11,343 nucleotides of DNA from an uncultured beta proteobacterium (lineage in GTDB: Bacteria; Pseudomonadota; Gammaproteobacteria; Burkholderiales; Burkholderiaceae_B): positions 1 to 11,343 of the forward strand of contig CAIYCP010000453.1 of NCBI GenBank assembly GCA_903924715.1, read 5' to 3'. Within the stretch, counting starts at the first letter, position 1; each line of letters starts with the position of its first letter. The notes under the pieces are model-generated. The model had not been told where the DNA came from, made no database searches, and saw only the letters and a program-made list of their open reading frames with translations. Position numbers and translations under genes: made by a program. Positions 1-6,223 of the stretch are shown here, piece by piece.

Positions 1-2
1 AA

Positions 3-38
3 ACTGAGTTTTTGGCATTTGCGACAAGGCCTCTCTGA
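3..38 (+). other. possible 3' end of an upstream gene
   Basis: The frame starting at base 3 is open from the window edge to a TGA at 36-38, which shares its last base with the ATG of the dehydrogenase gene (TGATG). Such one-base overlaps are typical of translationally coupled operon genes. The frame starting at base 1 is also open, to a TAA at 49-51, so the true frame cannot be decided from 11-16 codons. No product can be assigned. Confidence 0.3.
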
Positions 39-1072
39 TGACCGCACTTAACCCCATCCCAACCACCCTCATTCCAGGCGATGGCATTGGCCCTGAGGTT
101 GTCAAAGCCACCGTTGCCGTGCTTGAGGCCTTAGGTGCCCCATTTAAGTGGGAGACCCAACTCGCTGGGATGGCCGCGTTTAACGCTTGTGGCGACCCGA
201 TGCCGCCGGCACTGTTAGAGAGCATTCGTAAAAATGGCTTGGCACTGAAAGGCCCACTCTCAACCCCAATTGGCGAGGGCTTTCGTTCAGCCAACGTTCG
301 GTTGCGCGAAACCTTTGGTTTGTACGCCAATGTACGTCCTGCACTGACAATTGTGCCCGGGCGCTTTGACAAAATTGATATCGTGTTAATTCGCGAAAAC
401 CTTGAAGGTTTTTATGTGGCGCACGAACACTATCTGGCGGTGGGCGATGACCCGCGCGCGGTGGCTCTTTCTTCAGGCGCCAACACACGCGCCGGTGTGA
501 ACCGCATTGCACGTTATGCGTTTGAATATGCGGTGAAGCACGGCCGTAAAAAAATCACCCTCGTGCACAAGGCCAATGTGCTTAAAGTGTTAACAGGCTT
601 ATTTTTAGAAGAAGCGCGCAACGTTGCACGTGAGTACGAAGGCCGTGTGGCGGTAGACGATCGCATTGTTGACGCCTGTGCGATGCAACTGGTGCTCAAC
701 CCCTGGCAGTTCGACATGCTGTTGTGCACGAATTTGTTCGGGGATATTTTGTCGGATGAATTGGCCGGCTTGGTCGGCGGCCTAGGCTTAGCGCCTGGTG
801 CAAACATTGGCAAAGACGTTGCGATTTTTGAAGCAGTGCATGGCTCGGCTCCAGACATTGCCGGCAAAGGGATTGCCAATCCAATTTCACTGTTACTCGC
901 CTCAGGCCTGATGCTCGATCATGTCGGACATTCTGACCTTGCCAATCGATTGCGCAACGCGATTGATCTGACACTGAATCAAGACAACATCAAAACAACT
1001 GACCTAGGCGGCAAGGCGACGACGATCGCCTTTACTGAGGCGTTGGTTAAACGGGTTAGGGGTAGAGGCTAG
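38..1072 (+). CDS. NAD-dependent isocitrate dehydrogenase-like (isocitrate/isopropylmalate dehydrogenase family)
   Basis: This 344-aa beta-decarboxylating dehydrogenase would act in the cytoplasm, oxidising a 2-hydroxy-carboxylate (most likely isocitrate) with release of CO2. Visible hallmarks are the N-terminal IPGDGIGPE (residues 12-20), the substrate loop S84-x-N86-x-R88-x-R90 followed by LYANVRP with R100, the RENLEGFY segment (R119, Y126), K178, and the metal aspartates D236 and D240 in FGDILSDE. The coenzyme loop reads HGSAPDIAGKG; Asp-Ile at 273-274, where NADP enzymes carry Lys-Tyr, points to NAD. Length matches NAD-isocitrate dehydrogenases (about 335-360 aa) and is shorter than the large NADP type. 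The start is the ATG overlapping an upstream stop, with AAGG at 26-29. 3-Isopropylmalate or another malate-type substrate cannot be excluded; the serine-asparagine substrate loop favours isocitrate. The gene converges on the hicA toxin gene 20 bases further on. Confidence 0.85.
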   Translation: MTALNPIPTTLIPGDGIGPEVVKATVAVLEALGAPFKWETQLAGMAAFNACGDPMPPALLESIRKNGLALKGPLSTPIGEGFRSANVRLRETFGLYANVRPALTIVPGRFDKIDIVLIRENLEGFYVAHEHYLAVGDDPRAVALSSGANTRAGVNRIARYAFEYAVKHGRKKITLVHKANVLKVLTGLFLEEARNVAREYEGRVAVDDRIVDACAMQLVLNPWQFDMLLCTNLFGDILSDELAGLVGGLGLAPGANIGKDVAIFEAVHGSAPDIAGKGIANPISLLLASGLMLDHVGHSDLANRLRNAIDLTLNQDNIKTTDLGGKATTIAFTEALVKRVRGRG

Positions 1073-1081
1073 GGGCTAGCC
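1067..1081 (+). terminator. short hairpin at the end of the dehydrogenase gene
   Basis: GGCTAG, a GGG loop and CTAGCC form a perfect 6-bp stem that spans the TAG stop codon of the dehydrogenase gene. It lies in the 20-base gap between two convergent genes, where a bidirectional terminator would be expected. No T-tract follows on either strand, so intrinsic termination is doubtful. Confidence 0.25.
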
Positions 1082-1092
1082 CAATAACGCGC

Positions 1093-1329
1093 TCAGTGAA
1101 GACTGCGATAGAACTCAGCTCTTGACACCCCAGCCTGCCTAGCCATTGCGCTAGTTAACATTTGGCTAAATGGTGCTTTCGGACAATCGACCGTAACCTT
1201 GCAAAACGGTGGGGGTGTGTAGCGCACCCAATTTTCGTGAGAGCCTACTTGGTTTCGATATAAAAAACCAAGATTTTTTAGGATTTTCTTTACGTCTTTG
1301 CAGGTTAAGGGCTTATAAACCCGGCTCAT
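1093..1329 (-). CDS. hicA: HicA-family toxin (putative mRNA interferase)
   Basis: This 78-aa basic protein has the HicA/YcfA-like double-stranded RNA-binding fold signature. The core reads GFLYRNQVGSHENWVRY, with the catalytic-type histidine at residue 31 in the G-S-H-x-x-aromatic motif, and the N-terminus (PLTCKDVKKILKNLGF) matches the usual first helix. Family members cleave mRNA when released from their HicB partner. The ATG at 1329-1327 is preferred because it overlaps the TGA of the upstream hicB-like gene as ATGA, implying translational coupling; an in-frame TTG nine bases earlier would add three residues (81 aa). The antitoxin precedes the toxin, the reverse of the classical hicA-hicB order. 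The C-terminal ...AGVSRAEFYRSLH helix is intact, so nothing suggests decay. Confidence 0.8.
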   Translation of the reverse strand: MSRVYKPLTCKDVKKILKNLGFLYRNQVGSHENWVRYTPPPFCKVTVDCPKAPFSQMLTSAMARQAGVSRAEFYRSLH

Positions 1330-1646
1330 ATTGCGCAAGGCAGATTAGGAAGCGACCTGCTTTCTGCAAAATGACGTTTCACCTGGTGTGTCAAGGCCTG
1401 AATGATCAAAAATAAATAGAACTTAAGCCAATAAACGGACGGAGCTTTTCTGCTTAATAACTGTGACTCAAAGGCGCTATCTTGCTCTTGCACATCTTTA
1501 ATGTACATTTCGATTTGCTGTGACAGCTTAGTTTGAGCGCAGGATAGGGTCTCAGACTGCACGGCTAATGAAAAGTCTAAACACATGAGTGACCACTGGC
1601 CATCCAAATACTCGCCATACACATGCAGTTTTTTTATGACTTTCAT
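1326..1646 (-). CDS. HicB-like antitoxin partner with atypical C-terminus
   Basis: This 106-aa protein is encoded directly upstream of the HicA-like toxin and overlaps it by four bases. Residues about 1-55 resemble the partial RNase H-like HicB fold: KKLHVYGEYLDGQWSLMCLDFSLAVQ, then a TLSCAQTKLSQQIEMYI helix. The usual C-terminal helix-turn-helix or ribbon-helix-helix DNA-binding domain is not visible. In its place is LLSRKAP followed by an aromatic, hydrophobic stretch (WLKFYLFLIIQAL, about residues 74-86) and a basic tail. The inferred role is to neutralise the toxin by direct binding; transcriptional autoregulation by this protein is doubtful without a DNA-binding domain. The start is ATG with an AAAGG ribosome binding site four bases upstream. 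Assignment rests on the N-terminal pattern and the hicA linkage. Confidence 0.6.
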   Translation of the reverse strand: MKVIKKLHVYGEYLDGQWSLMCLDFSLAVQSETLSCAQTKLSQQIEMYIKDVQEQDSAFESQLLSRKAPSVYWLKFYLFLIIQALTHQVKRHFAESRSLPNLPCAI

Positions 1647-1734
1647 TTTGCCTTTCTTTTCCGCTTAAACACCAAAACGTTACGATAGCGAAAAATCTAA
1701 CTAATTGACAGTTTCTAAGAGCAACATTTGTATC

Positions 1735-1740
1735 TGGAGG
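1735..1740 (+). promoter_or_regulatory. strong ribosome binding site of the 39-codon ORF
   Basis: TGGAGG lies four bases before the ATG at 1745. It is among the best Shine-Dalgarno matches in the window and is the main argument that the small ORF is translated. Confidence 0.5.
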
Positions 1741-1744
1741 TTTC

Positions 1745-1864
1745 ATGTGCAGGCCCCATATTGATGATCTAAAGGCAAAGAAAACCGCCCACACCCCCGA
1801 TTTGGGCTTTAAACTCGTGGTAATCAAGACTCGGCATCAAAAACTTAAAAAGAAATCGCCCTAA
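1745..1864 (+). CDS. small ORF (39 aa) leading the Bug operon
   Basis: An ATG with a TGGAGG site opens a 39-codon frame: MCRPHIDDLKAKK, then a middle part ending GFKLVVIKT, then a very basic tail (RHQKLKKKSP). It ends in TAA at 1862-1864, and the last two bases of that stop are the first two of the AAGGAG ribosome binding site of the Bug gene, whose ATG follows nine bases later. Ribosomes finishing this ORF would stop exactly on the next gene's ribosome binding site, so it may be a leader peptide or a coupled small protein. There is no transmembrane segment, signal peptide or recognisable domain, and no run of one amino acid as in attenuation leaders. A chance ORF remains possible. Confidence 0.42.
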   Translation: MCRPHIDDLKAKKTAHTPDLGFKLVVIKTRHQKLKKKSP

Positions 1865-1868
1865 GGAG
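1863..1868 (+). promoter_or_regulatory. ribosome binding site of the first Bug gene
   Basis: AAGGAG sits five bases before the ATG at 1874, which decides that start. It overlaps the stop codon of the upstream 39-codon ORF. Confidence 0.7.
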
Positions 1869-1873
1869 CCTCC

Positions 1874-2866
1874 ATGTTGCACTTTTCAGTTTCAACAGTG
1901 ACCAAATTCGCGAGTGTCTTAGCCATAGCGCTAATCAGCATCCTGTCGACGGTCTCGGCACAGTCGCAAGACTATCCCAATCGGTCGATTCGCTTTTTGG
2001 TTCCCTACTCGGCTGGCACGACCACCGATGTGATCGCTCGGCTTTACGCTCAAAAATTGGGTGATCTATTAGGCCAAAACATTGTTGTCGATAACAAAAC
2101 AGGCGCCGGTGGCAACATCTCGGCTGACATCGCCGCTAAGGCTGCACCCGATGGCTACACGCTAACCTTTTCAACCAGCGCAACACACGCCACAAATCCG
2201 GCTCTGTATCCCAACATTCCTTTTGACCCCATTAAAGACTTCACCCATATCGCCTTGATGGTGGCCGCCCCAAATATGTTGGCCATCAATCCTAAGATCC
2301 CCGCCAACAACATGGCCGAGTTGATTGCCTATGCAAAAGCGAATCCAGGCGCATTAACCTATATTTCTGCCGGCTCGGGCACCTCGCCACACATGGCGGG
2401 CGAATTACTGAAGACCCTGGCGGACATCGATATCCGCCACATTCCTTATAAAAACATTACGCAGGGCTTCAGCGATTTATTCGCGGGTGAAGTCTCGATG
2501 GCGTTTTATCATGTGCCCGTCATTTATCCGCATGTGCAATCTGGCCGCTTACGGGCACTGGGCATTGCCACCACCACACGCAGCCCGATCGCGCCTGAAG
2601 TGCCGCCCATCAGCGATACGGTTAAAGGATATGACCTGTTGCCCTGGTGGGGTTTGGCTGGCCCTGCCGGTCTACCCCAGAACGTGATCGACAAACTCTA
2701 TCAGGCCACCACAACTATTTTGGCGGATCCGGCGACTCAAAAACGTTTTATTGAACTTGGGCTGATCATTACCCCAATGAACACAAAAGACTTCAACGCC
2801 TACACCATCACTGAACTCGCTAAGTGGACCAAGATCGTTAAAGATTCAGGCGCAACAGCAAACTAA
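1874..2866 (+). CDS. Bug-family (TTT-type) periplasmic substrate-binding protein
   Basis: This 330-aa extracytoplasmic solute receptor has a cleavable signal peptide (hydrophobic core about residues 12-27, likely cut after VSA at 29). The mature start DYPNRSIRFLVPYSAG is the Bug hallmark; TTTDVIARL with D52 follows, then GAGGNISADIAAKAAPDGYTL (78-97), MAELIAYAKANPG (147-159), SAGSGTSPHMAGELL (165-179) and PHVQSGRLRALGI (219-231). Bug proteins bind carboxylated ligands in a Venus-flytrap cleft and either feed TctAB-type transporters or act in sensing. The usual GG before the ligand-loop aspartate is replaced by TTT, so the ligand is likely different from that of the second Bug protein in this cluster. 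No TctA or TctB genes lie in the window, so this may be an orphan receptor. It is followed after three bases by the methyltransferase gene. Confidence 0.93.
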   Translation: MLHFSVSTVTKFASVLAIALISILSTVSAQSQDYPNRSIRFLVPYSAGTTTDVIARLYAQKLGDLLGQNIVVDNKTGAGGNISADIAAKAAPDGYTLTFSTSATHATNPALYPNIPFDPIKDFTHIALMVAAPNMLAINPKIPANNMAELIAYAKANPGALTYISAGSGTSPHMAGELLKTLADIDIRHIPYKNITQGFSDLFAGEVSMAFYHVPVIYPHVQSGRLRALGIATTTRSPIAPEVPPISDTVKGYDLLPWWGLAGPAGLPQNVIDKLYQATTTILADPATQKRFIELGLIITPMNTKDFNAYTITELAKWTKIVKDSGATAN

Positions 2867-2869
2867 AGC

Positions 2870-3919
2870 ATGGCCACCAACTCAACTTCTAAAATTCTGC
2901 CCACTACCGTTGTGGGCAGTTATCCGCAGCCTGCATGGTTAGTTGACCATGCACTGTTAGCCCAGGGCGTCCCACGCACGCGCTTACGAGAACTTTGGCG
3001 GATCGCGCCCGAGCAACTGCAGAGCGCGCAAGATGATGCAACCTTGTTAGCGATTCGTGACATGGAGCGCGCTGGCATCGACATCATCACCGATGGCGAG
3101 ATCAGACGCGAAAGCTATTCGAATCGTTTTGCGAATTCGTTGGATGGTGTCGACGATCAAAACCCTGCGGTCATTCGTTCAAGCAACGGACTGGAAACCT
3201 CGATCCCACGCGTCGTTGGAAAAATCGAACGTGCACATTCTGTTGAAGTTGATGACTTTAAGTTTTTAAAAAAGAACACCGAGCGCTTAACGAAAGTTAC
3301 TCTGCCTGGCCCGTTCACTATGGGTCAACAAGCAAAAGATGAGTACTACCACGACGAAGAAGCAATGGTCATGGACTTTGCTGCTGCCGTAAACGCTGAA
3401 GCACTTGCCTTGCAAGCCGCCGGCGCAGACTTTATTCAACTTGACGAACCCTGGTTACGGCACGACCCAGACGCCGCAAAACGTTATGCCGTCAAAGCGA
3501 TTAACCGTGCCTTGCAAGGTATCAGCGTACCCACGGTTGTGCACCTGTGCTTTGGCTATGCCGCCGTTGTCAAAGGGCAAAAGCCGACGGGCTATTCATT
3601 TTTACCCGGGCTAGGCGATTCGATTGCCACTCAAATTTCAATTGAAGCCGCACAACCCAAACTTGACCTTGGCGTGTTGGCTGATTTGGCTGGTAAAAAA
3701 ATTATGTTGGGCGTGTTGGATCTGGGTAATCAGCAAATCGAAACCGCCGAGCAAGTGGCGAGTCGCATTCGCGCTGGGCTGAAATACGTCAAAGCAGAGC
3801 AACTGATCCCCGCACCCGATTGCGGTATGAAATATCTACCACGCGAAGTTGCTTTCGGAAAACTGTGTGCACTAAGCCAAGGCGCACAACTTGTACGTGC
3901 GGAGCTGGGTATTCTCTAA
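2870..3919 (+). CDS. MetE C-terminal-like (cobalamin-independent methionine synthase family) methyltransferase
   Basis: This 349-aa cytoplasmic protein corresponds to the catalytic TIM-barrel half of MetE; full-length MetE is about 750 aa, so the N-terminal half is absent as in other short MetE relatives. It begins TTVVGSYPQPAWLVD (12-26) and carries DGEIRRE (75-81), TLPGPFTMG (144-152) and FIQLDEPWLR (189-197), which matches the homocysteine-binding QIDEP region. The zinc ligands are all present: H225 and C227 in VVHLCFG, E259 in ISIEAAQP and C318 in PAPDCGMKY. It should therefore activate a thiol. The methyl donor and acceptor cannot be read from the sequence; candidates are folate-independent methionine synthesis, demethylation of a methylated compound, or coenzyme M-type thiol chemistry. 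The gene starts three bases after the first Bug gene with little of its own ribosome binding site, suggesting translational coupling. The second Bug gene follows 17 bases later. Confidence 0.85.
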   Translation: MATNSTSKILPTTVVGSYPQPAWLVDHALLAQGVPRTRLRELWRIAPEQLQSAQDDATLLAIRDMERAGIDIITDGEIRRESYSNRFANSLDGVDDQNPAVIRSSNGLETSIPRVVGKIERAHSVEVDDFKFLKKNTERLTKVTLPGPFTMGQQAKDEYYHDEEAMVMDFAAAVNAEALALQAAGADFIQLDEPWLRHDPDAAKRYAVKAINRALQGISVPTVVHLCFGYAAVVKGQKPTGYSFLPGLGDSIATQISIEAAQPKLDLGVLADLAGKKIMLGVLDLGNQQIETAEQVASRIRAGLKYVKAEQLIPAPDCGMKYLPREVAFGKLCALSQGAQLVRAELGIL

Positions 3920-3924
3920 CAATT

Positions 3925-3929
3925 AGGGG
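3925..3929 (+). promoter_or_regulatory. ribosome binding site that fixes the second Bug start
   Basis: AGGGG lies seven bases before the ATG at 3937. An in-frame open stretch reaches back to 3820 inside the methyltransferase gene, but the signal peptide begins only after this site, so 3937 is the start. Confidence 0.6.
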
Positions 3930-3936
3930 TGACAAC

Positions 3937-4959
3937 ATGAACCGACTCATTCAAAAAATGATGACGCAGCACGCCTTGAATCGCTGCTCTTTACTTTTTA
4001 TTGCAGGAGTCATCGGATCCCTCAGCACGATCTCACCCGCAAGCGCACAAGCCGATTATCCAACACGCCCCATCAAAATCGTGGTGCCCTATACGGCGGG
4101 CGGTAATGTTGATATCACCGCGCGCGTGATTTCAAAAAAACTCTCTGAGCAACTTGGGCAACAGGTGATCGTTGAAAACCGCCCGGGCGCCAGCACCATC
4201 ATCGGTAGTCAGTCTGTCGCAAAAAGCCCACCTGATGGCTATACCCTGCTGGTCACCGGCACCATCACGTCGGCTCACACCATGAATCCAGGTTTGTTCG
4301 CCAACCTACCCTATGATACGAACAAAGATTTTGCACCGATCAGCCTAGTGACTCAGTTGTCATTAATCGTGGTGGTGCACCCTTCGCTGCCCGTCAAAAC
4401 ACTACCCGAGCTGATTGCCTTGGCAAAAGCGCAACCTAAACAGATTAATGTAGCAACAGGGGGCTCGGGTGGCTCATCAAACTTGGCGGTTGAATTGCTG
4501 ACCATGGCCTCTGGCGCGCAATTCACTGCCGTGCACTACAAAGGCAATGCGCCAGGCTTGGCAGACACGGTTGCAGGACAAACCTCGATGATGATTGAAA
4601 CAACATCGACTGCGCTGCCGCATATCAGGGGTGGCAAACTGCGGGCGCTTGCCGTGACGGGTGTGAAACGCTCGCCGCTGTTGCCCGACGTGCCTACCGT
4701 TGCTGAATCAGGGTACCCAGATTACAACGTCACCTTTAAGCTCGGCATGCTTGCGCCGGCCGGCACGCCTAGTGCCATCCTAGAAAAACTCGCAGGCGAA
4801 GTCGCCAAAATTTCACGCGACCCTGTCATCCAGCATACCTTTGCCGAGCAAGGCTCAGAAGCAATCAGCAGCACACCACAAGCCTTTGCCGCCGAGATTG
4901 AGGCTGACATCATCAAGTGGACGGATGTCATGAAAAAGAACGGAATCAAGGCCGAATAA
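3937..4959 (+). CDS. second Bug-family (TTT-type) periplasmic substrate-binding protein
   Basis: This 340-aa exported solute receptor has a basic N-terminus, a hydrophobic core at about residues 18-33 and a probable signal cleavage after PASA at 37. The mature part starts ADYPTRPIKIVVPYTAGGNVDITARV (D59 in the ligand loop) and continues with NRPGASTIIGSQSVAKSPPDGYTLL (81-105), LPELIALAKAQP (156-167), TGGSGGSSNLAVELL (174-188), HIRGGKLRALAV (229-240) and LLPDVPTVAESG (248-259). Its ligand loop has the more usual GG-x-x-D form, unlike the first Bug protein (TTTD). The two are clearly paralogous but diverged, so they probably bind different carboxylates. It is the last gene of the tight operon, 17 bases after the methyltransferase; the next gene starts 47 bases downstream. 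Confidence 0.93.
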   Translation: MNRLIQKMMTQHALNRCSLLFIAGVIGSLSTISPASAQADYPTRPIKIVVPYTAGGNVDITARVISKKLSEQLGQQVIVENRPGASTIIGSQSVAKSPPDGYTLLVTGTITSAHTMNPGLFANLPYDTNKDFAPISLVTQLSLIVVVHPSLPVKTLPELIALAKAQPKQINVATGGSGGSSNLAVELLTMASGAQFTAVHYKGNAPGLADTVAGQTSMMIETTSTALPHIRGGKLRALAVTGVKRSPLLPDVPTVAESGYPDYNVTFKLGMLAPAGTPSAILEKLAGEVAKISRDPVIQHTFAEQGSEAISSTPQAFAAEIEADIIKWTDVMKKNGIKAE

Positions 4960-5006
4960 AAGTGCTAAATTAAGTCGCATCAAATTTCACGAACGATCAT
5001 TAAAAA

Positions 5007-5321
5007 ATGAATTTACTCAAGATTGCCCTGATGGGCACCCTGCTATCCTGTTTTTTCACCGCCATGGCAGCGCCCATGACAGAAGCGGAACTCGAACGCA
5101 CGCTCAACATGGCAGCAGAGCAATTTACGCGCTCTACACGTGCCGCAAATGCAAATGATTTATATGGTGCTTGCACCGCTGCCCGCAAAGGCCTAGAGCT
5201 CTTTTATACAGTTGATCCACAACGCGATGTACCACGGCAATATTTGCCAGATTACAACGCCAGCTTTGAAAAAATCAAAATTTTGGTGCAGGCGGCCAAA
5301 AATGCAGGTTGCCAGTTTTAG
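5007..5321 (+). CDS. small exported protein of unknown function
   Basis: This 104-aa protein has a signal peptide (MNLLKIALMGTLLSCFFTAMAA, probable cleavage near residue 22) and a mature part of about 82 residues that appears largely helical and charged. The mature part contains two cysteines, C56 and C102, which could form a disulfide in the periplasm. No known family is recognised. The region LYGACTAARKGLELF (52-66) faintly resembles a single helical-repeat unit. The ATG at 5007 is chosen because the signal peptide begins there; the upstream ATTAAAAA is a poor ribosome binding site. The gene follows the Bug operon in the same direction and faces the DUF1345 gene tail to tail with 21 bases between. 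Confidence 0.7.
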   Translation: MNLLKIALMGTLLSCFFTAMAAPMTEAELERTLNMAAEQFTRSTRAANANDLYGACTAARKGLELFYTVDPQRDVPRQYLPDYNASFEKIKILVQAAKNAGCQF

Positions 5322-5342
5322 GGCCTATTTCGACTCAACGCG

Positions 5343-6029
5343 CTAAATTAAACTCGCCGCAATGTTGATCGTTAAGGCAATCAACGAGGTGTTGAAAAAG
5401 AATGCGAACACGCAATGAATCAAGCTCACCCTGCGCATGGGTTGGCTTGAAATACTAACATCTGCCGTTTGGCCAGACGTACCAATCACGCATGCGAAAT
5501 AAACAAAATCCAAATAATCAGGCGTTGTCGCGCCTGGAAACTGAAGCCCAGGTTCACGGTGCCGTGCCAGTGCTGAATAATATTCATGTGCATAGTGCGT
5601 TGCAAACATAAATTGAGTAAACGTCCACGAAGTCAGTACAGTTAAGCCCGCCAAAGCAATGTGCCACACGCGATCAAGGCCCTGCAGATCTTTTGAGATG
5701 GCCAGCAACTGAATAATCGACCCCAGGCAAACGATAGCCGACAAGACAACCAAGATCAAAATCACAAGTTTGCCGTCATTCTGATGTAACGCCCTTGCGC
5801 GAATCATCTCTGGATTTGCCCGCGTCATAAGGCGCAAGAGCAGGCCCAAATACAGTAGCGAACCCGCATTCCAGCCCACGATCAAACGCATCCATAATCC
5901 TGCTGTCGTCAACAGAGGCAACATCACGGCGACCACTAATCCGGCTAAACCGCTTGCCAATAAGATTGGTCTACTTCTGAGCATCTTGTATAAAACGATC
6001 AACGGCGTTGGATGAGAATGCTCAGACAT
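5343..6029 (-). CDS. DUF1345 family integral membrane protein
   Basis: This 228-aa inner-membrane protein has about five hydrophobic segments (about residues 20-44, 48-68, 88-112, 122-145 and 205-228). The C-terminal half shows the DUF1345 signature: FMFATHYAHEYYSA (140-153), TPDYLDFVYFACVIGTSGQTADVSISS (168-194), MRRVSLIHCVFAFFFNT (197-213) and a final IALTINIAASLI. Function is unknown for the family. Length and ends are normal, so the gene appears intact. The ribosome binding site is weak (TAGG about nine bases upstream), and the start is preceded by a 10-base palindrome GGCGATCGCC at 6030-6039. It is transcribed toward the small exported-protein gene. Confidence 0.88.
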   Translation of the reverse strand: MSEHSHPTPLIVLYKMLRSRPILLASGLAGLVVAVMLPLLTTAGLWMRLIVGWNAGSLLYLGLLLRLMTRANPEMIRARALHQNDGKLVILILVVLSAIVCLGSIIQLLAISKDLQGLDRVWHIALAGLTVLTSWTFTQFMFATHYAHEYYSALARHREPGLQFPGATTPDYLDFVYFACVIGTSGQTADVSISSQPMRRVSLIHCVFAFFFNTSLIALTINIAASLI

Positions 6030-6053
6030 GGCGATCGCCTAGTATTTTTAGCT

Positions 6054-6083
6054 TTGATTAGACTGTGCAATCGATTCTATACT
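6054..6083 (+). promoter_or_regulatory. possible sigma70-type promoter
   Basis: TTGATT at 6054-6059 and TATACT at 6078-6083 are separated by 18 bases, matching four and five of the six consensus positions. Transcription would begin near 6090, giving a leader of about 130 bases ahead of the 44-aa membrane protein and running through the Bug remnant. Confidence 0.35.
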
Positions 6084-6098
6084 GATAACGATGCCCCA

Positions 6099-6188
6099 AC
6101 ACGCGTGGCTGAGCTCGTCGCCTTAAGCGAGGCTAAGCCGGGTCAAAACAATTTTGGCGTATCTTGTTAAATCACGCAGCTTGGTGAA
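6099..6188 (+). pseudogene. decayed fragment of a Bug-family binding protein gene
   Basis: Read from 6099, the DNA encodes TRVAELVALSEAKPGQNNF (to 6155), then GVSC and a TAA at 6168-6170. This closely follows the Bug segment that reads MAELIAYAKANPGALTYIS in the first Bug gene here and LPELIALAKAQPKQINVAT in the second, and it has no start or signal peptide of its own. In another frame, just after the stop, TQLGE (6174-6188) could be the remains of the next Bug motif (normally H-x-A-G-E-L-L). Nothing Bug-like precedes about 6090. The best reading is a deeply decayed relic of a third Bug gene, of which roughly 30 of about 330 codons remain. The match is short and judged by eye, so chance resemblance is not excluded. 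Confidence 0.42.
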
Positions 6189-6223
6189 TAATAAGCCGAC
6201 AACAAAAATCTAAGGGGATCACT

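Noticed and set aside
1705..1733. Perfect TTGACA (-35-like) followed 17 bases later by TTGTAT
   Set aside because: The -10 matches only three of six positions, and the predicted start near 1740 would remove the ribosome binding site of the 39-codon ORF. Kept only as a possibility for driving the Bug gene directly.
1552..1827. Open frame of 91 codons on the minus strand upstream of hicB
   Set aside because: It overlaps the hicB-like start, has no ribosome binding site or domain pattern and is rich in residues typical of out-of-frame reading.
3820..3936. Possible N-terminal extension of the second Bug protein
   Set aside because: It lies inside the methyltransferase gene and would put 39 unrelated, basic residues in front of a normal signal peptide; ATG 3937 has its own ribosome binding site.
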